This document shows, piece by piece, positions 1 through 5,436 of a stretch of 5,907 bases of DNA (its first letter is position 1; every line of letters begins with the position of its first letter). This stretch comes from an uncultured Clostridia bacterium (GTDB lineage Bacteria; Bacillota; Clostridia; Oscillospirales; CAG-272), in the NCBI GenBank assembly GCA_937893945.1, contig CALCTA010000117.1, forward strand, positions 1-5,907, written 5' to 3'. A program made the position numbers and the translations under genes. The notes beneath the pieces were generated by a model. The model ran no database searches. It had not been told where the DNA came from and saw nothing but the letters and a program-made list of their open reading frames with translations.

Positions 1-269
1 ACAAGAACGCGCTCGGTCAGGTAATGGGCGGCGTATTCTTCGTTATGGCGGATTTCGCCTTTGCGATAGCCTCAAATTTCAAGCAGAAGCCTACGGTAAC
101 CCAGACCTCGCAGATAGTCTATCTCTCGCCCGTCAAGGGAAGCACCCTCTATGCAGAGACAGAGAAGATACGCGCGGGACGCAGCACCTGCTTTTACAAG
201 ATAAGCATCACCGATGACACGGGCGCTCTCTGCGCTTATATCACGACCTCGGGATTTATCATCAACTGA
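1..269 (+). CDS. PaaI-type hotdog acyl-CoA thioesterase, 3' part only
   Basis: The reading frame is open from the first bases (codons from base 3) to TGA at 267-269, so this is the C-terminal ~88 residues of a gene that starts outside the window. The Met codon at 24 is probably internal, because the frame before it (KNALGQV) continues the family motif. The stretch GGVFFVMADFAFAIASN matches the core helix of PaaI-type thioesterases (HGG...LAD.AFA..SN). The Asp at codon 51-53 aligns with the catalytic Asp of that family. The strands that follow (TVTQTSQIVYLSP, then TLYAETEKIRAGRSTCFYKISI) have the usual hotdog pattern. Known family members hydrolyse small or aromatic acyl-CoA thioesters in the cytoplasm. 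The substrate here is unknown. One oddity is that the His usually found before GG is Met (QVMGG). It is transcribed towards the operon's 3' end and shares a terminator with it. Confidence 0.8.
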   Translation, partial: KNALGQVMGGVFFVMADFAFAIASNFKQKPTVTQTSQIVYLSPVKGSTLYAETEKIRAGRSTCFYKISITDDTGALCAYITTSGFIIN

Positions 270-273
270 TATA

Positions 274-317
274 AAAAAGCTCTCCGCCGTAATTGTGGCG
301 GAGAGCTTTTTGTTTTT
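274..317. terminator. Bidirectional intrinsic terminator
   Basis: A perfect 15 bp stem runs from 274-288 (AAAAAGCTCTCCGCC) to 297-311, with an 8-base loop at 289-296. On the plus strand it is followed by T-rich sequence (TTTTTGTTTTT). On the minus strand the A-run at 273-278 becomes a U-run. It lies 4 bases after the thioesterase stop and 9 bases after the end of the leftward operon, so it can serve both converging transcripts. Confidence 0.93.
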
Positions 318-320
318 ATT

Positions 321-2084
321 TTAAATTTCAGTCGTATATCTGAGCGGAATTCCGTACTCTTTCTCGTAAAGCTGCTTCCAGACCTCAAAGTTCTTCTCCA
401 TCATTATCTTGGAGTTTTCACTTACCGACTTATCGGCATCGGGATAGATAGGCTCAAGGATATGGATAGTATATTCCTGAACGGGAAATCCGTCCTCGCC
501 GATAATATCGCTGTCGCGCAGAATGATATAGCACGGCAGAACGGGAACTTTGTTCTTGGCGGCAAAATAAAATCCACCGCTCTTGAGAGGCTTTGGCTTA
601 CGGTAGTTCCACCACATGCTCTGCTCGGGGTATATCAGCACGAAGTTGCCCTCTTTGAGAAGCGTGTCGGTTGCTCTTACAAATTCCTTCATTGCCGCAG
701 GCTTTGAAGCCAAGGGAAGCGTGTTGTAGTTCTTCATCAGATAGCCGTAAAATCCGGGGAAAGAGGTATAATTTCCCTCTCGGATAACTCGATAGAGCTT
801 TCTCTTCTTATGACCTGCGCTCTCGTATGCCATCTGCATAGCAAAGCTGTCAAAGGCGTTAAAGTGATTGCAGGTTACTATCGCACCGCTCTTGAGAGCG
901 GCAAAATGCTCTACCCCGACGATGTCGCTGACTATCATCTGCTTGTTTTCAAGTATTCCGTTAAGGAACTTACGCGCCATTGAGTATGCGCTCTTGCATT
1001 TGATCTTGCTTGAGAGCTTTTTGCGGAGATAATCCACCTCGCCCGGCTCAATAGGTCGGCTTGGCGGATCGTCCTCGACATCCTCGTCAAAGCGTCCCTC
1101 TTTCTCGTAGCGTGCTATCTTATCCACCACGGCGACTCTGCCTGAATCCTGCTTTGCGCGTACTCTCGCGACGTAGGTATCCTCGCGCGCCGCCTCGTCT
1201 ATAGCAAGCTGATAAAGTCTGTCGGCAGATGCCATATCCTCTGCCCTCTGCTCGTCGGTATAAGCGTCAAGCAGTGCCTTTATCTCATCATAAAACTCAG
1301 TCTCGCCCGCGTAGCTCCAGAATATATCGCCAAGGCGGCAATCGGTAAAGTGCCAGGGCTTTGCTACCATTATATAATGTATAAGCTTACAGTCCTGCGG
1401 CTCATCGAGCATCTCGCCAAACACCTCGCTGTTCCAATGCTGAGGCAGGAAAAGAACGTGATCTCGGCAGAGGATATTGAGATAATCCTCGTCCTGAGTT
1501 ACACGGCAATCATAGACACCGAGAAGATCGGCGAAGCGCTCAAGTATGCGTCTTTCTCTGAAGCAGCGGCAGTTTATGAGCAGAACGCCCGCGTTGAAGA
1601 AAAGATTTCTGTCAAGTCCGAGACATTTTTCAACGTAAGTGCCGTAAACGTCTGTCTGCACCATCGCTTGCTCGTGGCAGGCGGCGAGATAGTACTTCTC
1701 TACGTCATAGTCGTAAAGCTCTGCAATATTTCCCTGCACCACGGTGTCGCTATCGACGTATATCGCCTTGTCTATCGCGGGAAACATATCTGCGATAAAC
1801 ATACGGTAGTAGGTAGTATTTGAATAATAATCACGGAGAGGAAGCCTTCTGCAGAGGTTATCAAGATACCTGCTGACGTCATCAAAGCTTATCTCAAAGC
1901 TCTCGTCCGCCATATCAAGCACTCGTGTTTTGGTCTCCTCGTCTATATCTGTATAAAGAACGTGAACGTGGTATTTGCGCTCACGGTCGGCGTTTTTCAT
2001 AATAGAGTGCAGCGATACTGCCGTAAACTTCACGAAGGCATCGTCGCAGGCATAAAAAAGATGTATAGTTTCGTTACGTGTCAT
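321..2084 (-). CDS. GT8 glycosyltransferase / PlsC-like acyltransferase fusion protein
   Basis: The protein has 587 residues in two enzyme domains. Residues ~5-260 are a GT8 retaining glycosyltransferase. It has the metal/nucleotide-sugar motif DSD at 111-113 in AIYVDSDTVV, FNAGVLLIN at 163-171, a QDEDYLN segment near 197-203, and the C-terminal HY....KPW signature at 236-244. Residues ~260-350 are a charged, helical linker. Residues ~350-560 are a PlsC/LPLAT-type acyltransferase, with the catalytic H-X4-D as NHFNAFD (H407, D412), motif III YPEQS at 485-489 followed by KSGGF, and VPVLPCYI at 513-520 as the last motif. PlsC enzymes transfer acyl groups to a hydroxyl of a lipid or sugar. GT8 enzymes use nucleotide sugars. 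No signal peptide or clear membrane span is seen. The ATG at 2084 is chosen over an in-frame ATG at 2141 because AAGGAG lies 7 bases upstream and the domain begins there. It overlaps the previous gene by 11 bp, which suggests translational coupling. Substrates are unknown. Confidence 0.9.
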   Translation of the reverse strand: MTRNETIHLFYACDDAFVKFTAVSLHSIMKNADRERKYHVHVLYTDIDEETKTRVLDMADESFEISFDDVSRYLDNLCRRLPLRDYYSNTTYYRMFIADMFPAIDKAIYVDSDTVVQGNIAELYDYDVEKYYLAACHEQAMVQTDVYGTYVEKCLGLDRNLFFNAGVLLINCRCFRERRILERFADLLGVYDCRVTQDEDYLNILCRDHVLFLPQHWNSEVFGEMLDEPQDCKLIHYIMVAKPWHFTDCRLGDIFWSYAGETEFYDEIKALLDAYTDEQRAEDMASADRLYQLAIDEAAREDTYVARVRAKQDSGRVAVVDKIARYEKEGRFDEDVEDDPPSRPIEPGEVDYLRKKLSSKIKCKSAYSMARKFLNGILENKQMIVSDIVGVEHFAALKSGAIVTCNHFNAFDSFAMQMAYESAGHKKRKLYRVIREGNYTSFPGFYGYLMKNYNTLPLASKPAAMKEFVRATDTLLKEGNFVLIYPEQSMWWNYRKPKPLKSGGFYFAAKNKVPVLPCYIILRDSDIIGEDGFPVQEYTIHILEPIYPDADKSVSENSKIMMEKNFEVWKQLYEKEYGIPLRYTTEI

Positions 2085-2913
2085 ATTCCTTCTCCTTGAA
2101 GTCTTGCGCCAATACAAGATACTCGTCAAGCACATCGTCAAAGCAGCGGTATCCGAATACCTTGCGTACCCTCTCTACCTGCCACTGCTTGATGTTCTCG
2201 GTGTGCGGATAAGGCAGCCAGAAAAGTCTCTTTGAGAAATGTCTTACTACGGTATGCGAATGCAAAAACTTCTGGTCGTTGAATTTCTGCGCAAGCATTT
2301 TCTTCTTAGTGGTAGAGCGTATGAGAGCGCTCTGGTCGGCAAAGGTGAGCTTCTTGCGCCGCAGCTCCTCGCGCGCCTTCGCGAATATTCCCGTCTCTTT
2401 CATATACTTCATATTAAAGAGCAGGACTCCCGCATTGATGTAGTTCGGATATATCAGATATTTGCCGTAATGGTCGCGCGCGGCGGCGTATTCCACGCCC
2501 GACACGTCGGTGCTATAGAGCAGAGTTATATCGCGGTTGAACATTATATCGGCATCGAGGTAAAGCAGCTTATCGGGCAACTGCTCTATTCTGTCAGCGA
2601 GCAGTCTTATGAGCGTATAGGGCGAGCAGTACGCGCTCTCGTTGGGGCAGCCTGAGAATTCCTCGGCATAAAGCGTGCTGACGTCAATAAGCTCTACTTT
2701 ATTATCCTTATTGTATGACCTTGCCACTCCCTCGAGAAATTCTCTCTGCTCCTCGGTTATCGGAAGATAATCGGAGCGAAGGTGGCTTACGTCCATAGTA
2801 AGCAGGTAAAACGCAAAGGGCTCGCGCGTCTTTGTGCGCTTGAATATCGACAGAGCGCAGGTCAGCACTCCGTCGAATACGCCCTTGTTTCCACACATCA
2901 ATATGTTTATCAT
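2074..2913 (-). CDS. GT8-family glycosyltransferase
   Basis: The 279-residue protein is a single-domain GT8 retaining glycosyltransferase, close to the usual bacterial size. It begins with a Rossmann-like strand (MINILMCGNKGVFDGVLTCALSI). The metal-binding DXD is DAD at 120-122 in LLYLDADIMFN, NAGVLLFN follows at 160-167, and DQS at 193-195 fits the acceptor-site region. Near the end, VVRHFSKRLFWLPYPH (222-237) and IKQW (241-244) occupy the place of the family's H...KPW signature, with Gln replacing Pro. No signal peptide or membrane span is visible, so it probably acts in the cytoplasm or at the inner membrane face. ATG 2913 has a GAAAGG ribosome site about 7 bases upstream in the 22 bp gap after the PlsC-like gene. 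Its 3' end overlaps the next gene by 11 bp. The sugar donor and acceptor cannot be deduced. Confidence 0.88.
   Translation of the reverse strand: MINILMCGNKGVFDGVLTCALSIFKRTKTREPFAFYLLTMDVSHLRSDYLPITEEQREFLEGVARSYNKDNKVELIDVSTLYAEEFSGCPNESAYCSPYTLIRLLADRIEQLPDKLLYLDADIMFNRDITLLYSTDVSGVEYAAARDHYGKYLIYPNYINAGVLLFNMKYMKETGIFAKAREELRRKKLTFADQSALIRSTTKKKMLAQKFNDQKFLHSHTVVRHFSKRLFWLPYPHTENIKQWQVERVRKVFGYRCFDDVLDEYLVLAQDFKEKEYDT
2092..2097 (-). promoter_or_regulatory. Ribosome binding site setting the start of the GT8-PlsC gene
   Basis: Read leftward, AAGGAG sits 7 bases before ATG 2084. It lies inside the last codons of the upstream GT8 gene. The in-frame ATG at 2141 has no comparable site and would add 19 residues with no domain match. 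Confidence 0.75.
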
Positions 2914-2935
2914 AAAGGACCTTTCGTTTTTACTA

Positions 2936-3754
2936 TCATTCTTTATTATTACGCCCGTCCACGTATTCTATCCAAGAAAGGTCGGACTTCTCAGCTCGCT
3001 TGCACATCGCGCCATATACATCCTCGCGAAGCTTCCGTCTGCGTTCTCTCGGCGGCAGAGCCTCGTCGGGATAGAATGGGCCGTCGATATAGCTTACAAG
3101 CTGAGGATGCTCTCTCTTTCCCTTTTTCTGATAGGTGTTAGTAAAGCAGAACACGGGGGTCCCATGCTTCACGGGATAGATAAAGGACTCGTCTCCAAAC
3201 GGGCGGATGCGCGTGTAATAAGGCCAGATATGTGCCTCGGGATAGATAAACACGGCACGCTTCTCGTCAATTCTTTTCTTTATAATAGCGTTGAAATTGC
3301 GCGTGGCGTCCATTCCCTCAGGGAGCGGCAACGCGCCCATATAGGGGGTTATTCTGCCTAAGACCGGCATTGAGACGTTGTTAGGGTGAACGATAACGCT
3401 TGCGTCTCGCGGGAAGCAGATAAAGGTAGGAATAAGAGCGTCGGCAATTATCTGAGTGTGATTGCCGTAAATGAAATATCCCTTCCCCTTTGCCGCCTTC
3501 AGCTTTTCTCTTCCTATTATCTTATGTCTGAATTTGAGCTTCAGGAAGCAAAACGCGAGCGGCACAGCGACGCATCTGTACCAGAAGATATGAGGGATTA
3601 TGCGAAGTCCGTCAGTCCTCTCGTATCGGTATGAGCCGTCTATCCTTTTCGCCTCTATCTCTGCAGTAGAGAACTCGTCGTTCATCTCGTCGTGAAAAAC
3701 TATACGGCGAGACTCATTCTTTTCTTTTTTTTCTCTTTTTTTCAAGAGCCTCAC
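2936..3754 (-). CDS. PlsC/LPLAT-like acyltransferase, first gene of the operon
   Basis: The 272-residue protein resembles 1-acyl-glycerol-3-phosphate acyltransferases. A very basic N-terminus (LKKREKKEKNESRR) is followed by a hydrophobic stretch at ~56-75 that could sit on the membrane. Next come YGNHTQIIADA at 96-106, VFIYPEAHIWPYYTRIRPF at 168-186 (motif III region) and TPVFCFTN at 199-206. The usual H-X4-D active site is instead H99-X5-D105, one residue longer, so the precise reaction is less certain. Acyl transfer to a lipid or glycan hydroxyl is inferred. The start could be GTG 3754, or TTG 3745, which is preceded by AGAGAGGTG at a 6-base distance and may be the better initiation site. 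A promoter and an inverted repeat lie just upstream. The gene leads an operon with two GT8 genes, which suggests a shared acylated-glycan product. Confidence 0.83.
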   Translation of the reverse strand: MRLLKKREKKEKNESRRIVFHDEMNDEFSTAEIEAKRIDGSYRYERTDGLRIIPHIFWYRCVAVPLAFCFLKLKFRHKIIGREKLKAAKGKGYFIYGNHTQIIADALIPTFICFPRDASVIVHPNNVSMPVLGRITPYMGALPLPEGMDATRNFNAIIKKRIDEKRAVFIYPEAHIWPYYTRIRPFGDESFIYPVKHGTPVFCFTNTYQKKGKREHPQLVSYIDGPFYPDEALPPRERRRKLREDVYGAMCKRAEKSDLSWIEYVDGRNNKE

Positions 3755-3761
3755 CTCTCTT

Positions 3762-3782
3762 TTTTGAATGTAGTATTCAAAA
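3762..3782. promoter_or_regulatory. Inverted repeat, candidate repressor operator
   Basis: Perfect 8-base arms TTTTGAAT (3762-3769) and ATTCAAAA (3775-3782) flank a 5-base centre, GTAGT. It begins about 4 bases downstream of the predicted leftward transcription start and ends 7 bases before GTG 3754. The core TGAAT/ATTCA half-sites resemble operators of TetR-family regulators, including fatty-acid regulators of the Bacillus FadR kind, although the spacing differs. As RNA it would form only a weak, AU-rich hairpin, and no U-run follows it in the direction of transcription, so a protein-binding site is the better reading. The regulator is not in the window. Confidence 0.5.
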
Positions 3783-3792
3783 CTATATAGGT

Positions 3793-3821
3793 ATTATAGC
3801 ATATAATTTACACATTGTCAA
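3793..3821 (-). promoter_or_regulatory. Sigma-A promoter of the acyltransferase/GT8 operon
   Basis: Read leftward, -35 TTGACA (3816-3821) and -10 TATAAT (3793-3798) are both perfect consensus with a 17-base spacer. A TGC before the -10 gives an extended -10 as well. The predicted start of transcription is near 3786, giving a ~30-base leader before GTG 3754. Such a strong promoter fits control by a repressor rather than an activator. Confidence 0.88.
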
Positions 3822-3826
3822 TACGT

Positions 3827-3856
3827 TTGTCTTATTTTGCACACATTCGCTATACT
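3827..3856 (+). promoter_or_regulatory. Probable promoter of the M23 gene
   Basis: TTGTCT (3827-3832) and TATACT (3851-3856) are separated by 18 bases and match sigma-A boxes at 4/6 and 5/6. Transcription would start near 3863, leaving a leader of about 90 bases. Its -35 lies only 5 bp from the -35 of the leftward operon promoter. I saw no convincing sigma-F-type promoter as would be expected for a true spoIIQ. Confidence 0.5.
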
Positions 3857-3907
3857 TTTTCGAATTTTTCTCTATATTTTTTATTTGCTGAATAAAAGAA
3901 GTCCTTC

Positions 3908-3943
3908 GTGTTAAAAATAAGGTCAGTAACTAACACAAAGGAG
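3908..3943 (+). promoter_or_regulatory. Leader hairpin and ribosome binding site of the M23 gene
   Basis: GTGTTA (3908-3913) and TAACAC (3931-3936) are perfect 6-base inverted arms with a 17-base loop. They directly abut the Shine-Dalgarno AAAGGAG (3937-3943). The site is 3 bases from ATG 3947 and 9 bases from ATG 3953, so 3953 is the better start. The stem is short, and a regulatory role is only possible. Confidence 0.4.
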
Positions 3944-3952
3944 TTTATGAAT

Positions 3953-4696
3953 ATGCCTTCATCTTTCAATAACAAGCAAAGCCTGTGGCAGAAGCTCAAA
4001 AACAAAAAGATCAATCGCTCTTATCTTTTCACGGTACTTGCCCTTGCCGTAGCGCTGGTGGTGATCATTGCGGCGGCGATAGCCTCAAACCGTTCCAAAA
4101 AGCCTACCGAGCTGCCCGACGACAGCGGCAATAAGATAACAGAAAAGCCTACCGAACAGCCCACCGAACAGCCTACTGAGCCCGAGGCTACAGAAAAGCC
4201 CACAGGCTCTAATGGCAACTCTGTAAGCACAGGCAACAAGATTCCCAGCTTTATTCTTCCCGTCAGCGGAAAGATAACCAATAAGCACGACCCCTCGCTT
4301 CAGGTATTTTCCCCTACAATGCAAGACTACCGCGTTCACATAGGCGTTGACCTTGCAACCAAGGAAAGTGCGCCCGTTTACGCGGCAGCCGACGGAAAAA
4401 TATCTAAGATATGGGTAGATACCCTTATGGGATATTGCATCGCAATAAAGCATTCGGGCGATTGCGTTACAGTCTATAAGAACCTTGCTGAAACTCTCCC
4501 TGAGGGAATTGCCGAGGGAGTATCTGTGCGCTCGGGACAGCTTATTGCCACAGTTGGCGAGAGCGCAATGGTAGAGATAGCCGACGAGCCTCATCTTCAC
4601 TTTGAGATGACCGTAGGCGAGCTTGCCGTTGACCCCCTTGAGTACTTTGACGAGAGCGCGCTTGAATCAGCGAAAAAGGAAGAAGTAGTAGATTAA
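3953..4696 (+). CDS. Membrane-anchored M23/LytM-domain protein, SpoIIQ-like
   Basis: The 247-residue protein has a short basic N-terminus, one membrane span at ~24-44 (LALAVALVVIIAAAIA), and a Pro/Thr/Glu-rich linker at ~50-85 with KPTEQPTEQPTE repeats. An extracytoplasmic M23 domain follows at ~98-232. The zinc ligands are intact: H129 and D133 in HIGVD, and H216 in HLHF, with H214 beside it. The family motif Y-x-H-L, whose His is catalytic in LytM, reads YKNL (175-178), so Asn replaces it. The passages DTLMGY, VTVYKNL and HLHFEM resemble SpoIIQ, the forespore protein that pairs with SpoIIIAH across the septum and has lost peptidase function in Bacillus. I infer a scaffold or weak endopeptidase and not a standard lysin. 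A SpoIIQ role is plausible but unproven: no sporulation neighbours are seen. ATG 3953 is preferred to ATG 3947 or GTG 3908 from ribosome-site spacing. Confidence 0.85.
   Translation: MPSSFNNKQSLWQKLKNKKINRSYLFTVLALAVALVVIIAAAIASNRSKKPTELPDDSGNKITEKPTEQPTEQPTEPEATEKPTGSNGNSVSTGNKIPSFILPVSGKITNKHDPSLQVFSPTMQDYRVHIGVDLATKESAPVYAAADGKISKIWVDTLMGYCIAIKHSGDCVTVYKNLAETLPEGIAEGVSVRSGQLIATVGESAMVEIADEPHLHFEMTVGELAVDPLEYFDESALESAKKEEVVD
4148..4183 (+). repeat. 12-base tandem repeat coding the Pro/Thr/Glu linker
   Basis: There are three in-frame units: CCTACCGAACAG (4148-4159), CCCACCGAACAG (4160-4171) and a diverged CCTACTGAGCCC (4172-4183). They encode PTEQ, PTEQ and PTEP in the spacer between the membrane anchor and the M23 domain. 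Copy number could vary between strains and change how far the domain reaches into the wall. Confidence 0.8.
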
Positions 4697-4697
4697 G

Positions 4698-5360
4698 CTA
4701 CTCGCAAATATAAGTCGAGAAGTCAATAGCTACCGAGCTATCCTCGTTATATTTGGGAGTGCCGAAGCCGTAAAGAGAGCTGTCCGAGAGGGGATATTGC
4801 TTGCGGCGCACCGCGCCGCCCGTGTTACCCTCTACGGTATATACAGTCTCGCCGTCGCAGTATAGCACAAGACCGATGTGCGAGGTGTAGGTATTCTCTC
4901 CGTGGCGGAAGAAGATAAGGTCGGCGCTCTTGGGGATATAGTCTCCGCCGAAAGCGACCGAACGCTCAAAGCAGCCCTTTTTATCCATCAGGGCGGCAAG
5001 TCGGGTGCAGGTAACGTCTATCGGCACGATAGATCGGTCAATGCCGGTTACGTCTGTAGTCCAGGTAACGAATGCGCAGCACCAGGCGTAGCCGTAGCTT
5101 ATCCCGTTCCCCTCGTCGTTATCGAGCTTACCGAAGTGGCGGTTATATTCCACGAAATTCTTGCTGCCGTCGGTGTTTCCACCACCCATATCGCAGTCGG
5201 CATCTCCCTCGTGGTAGCCGAGCTGAGAGAGAGCGGTCAGCATAACGTCGCTTCTGTCATCCCCCGTATATTTTATCGCGCGGAGCTTTGCGTAGAACTC
5301 CGAGGAGAGATACTCCTCCGAGGGCTTGTATCGCAGAGCTCCTCTCTTTTTTTCACACAT
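4698..5360 (-). CDS. CHAP-domain protein, probable peptidoglycan amidase/peptidase
   Basis: The 220-residue protein has a CHAP (NlpC/P60-like) cysteine hydrolase domain at ~38-205. The expected catalytic Cys is C94 in YAWCCAFVTW, with a second Cys directly after it. The His is H161 in TSHIGLVLY, and the third polar residue is N179 in TVEGNTGG. CHAP enzymes cleave amide bonds in peptidoglycan. ATG 5360 is chosen because AAGGAGG lies 5 bases upstream. The in-frame ATG at 5453 would put the promoter inside the gene. From 5360 the protein starts MCEKKRGALRYKPSEEY and has no signal peptide, membrane span or wall-binding repeat, so export is unexplained. It has its own promoter. Its stop lies one base from the stop of the convergent M23 gene. 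It could also be a cytoplasmic or phage-derived enzyme, but no phage genes are near. Confidence 0.85.
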   Translation of the reverse strand: MCEKKRGALRYKPSEEYLSSEFYAKLRAIKYTGDDRSDVMLTALSQLGYHEGDADCDMGGGNTDGSKNFVEYNRHFGKLDNDEGNGISYGYAWCCAFVTWTTDVTGIDRSIVPIDVTCTRLAALMDKKGCFERSVAFGGDYIPKSADLIFFRHGENTYTSHIGLVLYCDGETVYTVEGNTGGAVRRKQYPLSDSSLYGFGTPKYNEDSSVAIDFSTYICE

Positions 5361-5365
5361 AACAG

Positions 5366-5372
5366 CCTCCTT
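5366..5372 (-). promoter_or_regulatory. Ribosome binding site of the CHAP gene
   Basis: Read leftward, AAGGAGG lies 5 bases before ATG 5360. The strong match fixes this start over the upstream in-frame ATG at 5453. Confidence 0.85.
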
Positions 5373-5388
5373 TTGAGAAGTTAATATA

Positions 5389-5417
5389 ATTATATCATAC
5401 CCGTATGAATTTTGCAA
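5389..5417 (-). promoter_or_regulatory. Sigma-A promoter of the CHAP gene
   Basis: Read leftward, TTGCAA (5412-5417) and a perfect TATAAT (5389-5394) are 17 bases apart. A TGA before the -10 makes it an extended -10. Transcription should begin near 5382, giving a leader of ~22 bases to ATG 5360. Confidence 0.8.
5395..5408. promoter_or_regulatory. Palindrome between the -35 and -10 boxes of the CHAP promoter
   Basis: Perfect 6-base arms TCATAC and GTATGA surround CC. The palindrome fills most of the promoter spacer and touches the -10 box, a typical place for a repressor operator. The regulator is unknown. Confidence 0.45.
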
Positions 5418-5436
5418 CTTGGAAAACAAATTTATG

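Noticed and set aside
1350..1823. Plus-strand open frame of 157 codons
   Set aside because: It lies fully opposite the GT8 domain of the fusion gene, whose motifs are clear. Length alone does not support it.
2085..2141. Longer N-terminus for the GT8-PlsC fusion
   Set aside because: The 19 extra residues lack domain similarity and a ribosome site, and would enlarge the overlap with the previous gene to 68 bp.
2834..3361. Plus-strand open frame of 175 codons
   Set aside because: It is antisense to the PlsC-like and GT8 genes, crosses their junction, and has no family motif or ribosome site. It is a shadow frame.
3799..3903. Sigma-F-type promoter for the SpoIIQ-like gene
   Set aside because: GCATA at 3799 could be a -35, but no GG-containing -10 follows at the right distance.
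3857..3952. Riboswitch or attenuator in the ~90-base leader of the M23 gene
   Set aside because: Only a 6 bp stem is visible. There are no conserved riboswitch motifs and no terminator hairpin.
4085..4600. Minus-strand open frame of 171 codons
   Set aside because: It is antisense to the M23 gene, which has complete zinc motifs, a membrane span and a ribosome site.
4878..5384. Plus-strand open frame of 168 codons
   Set aside because: It is opposite the CHAP gene and extends through that gene's ribosome site and leader.
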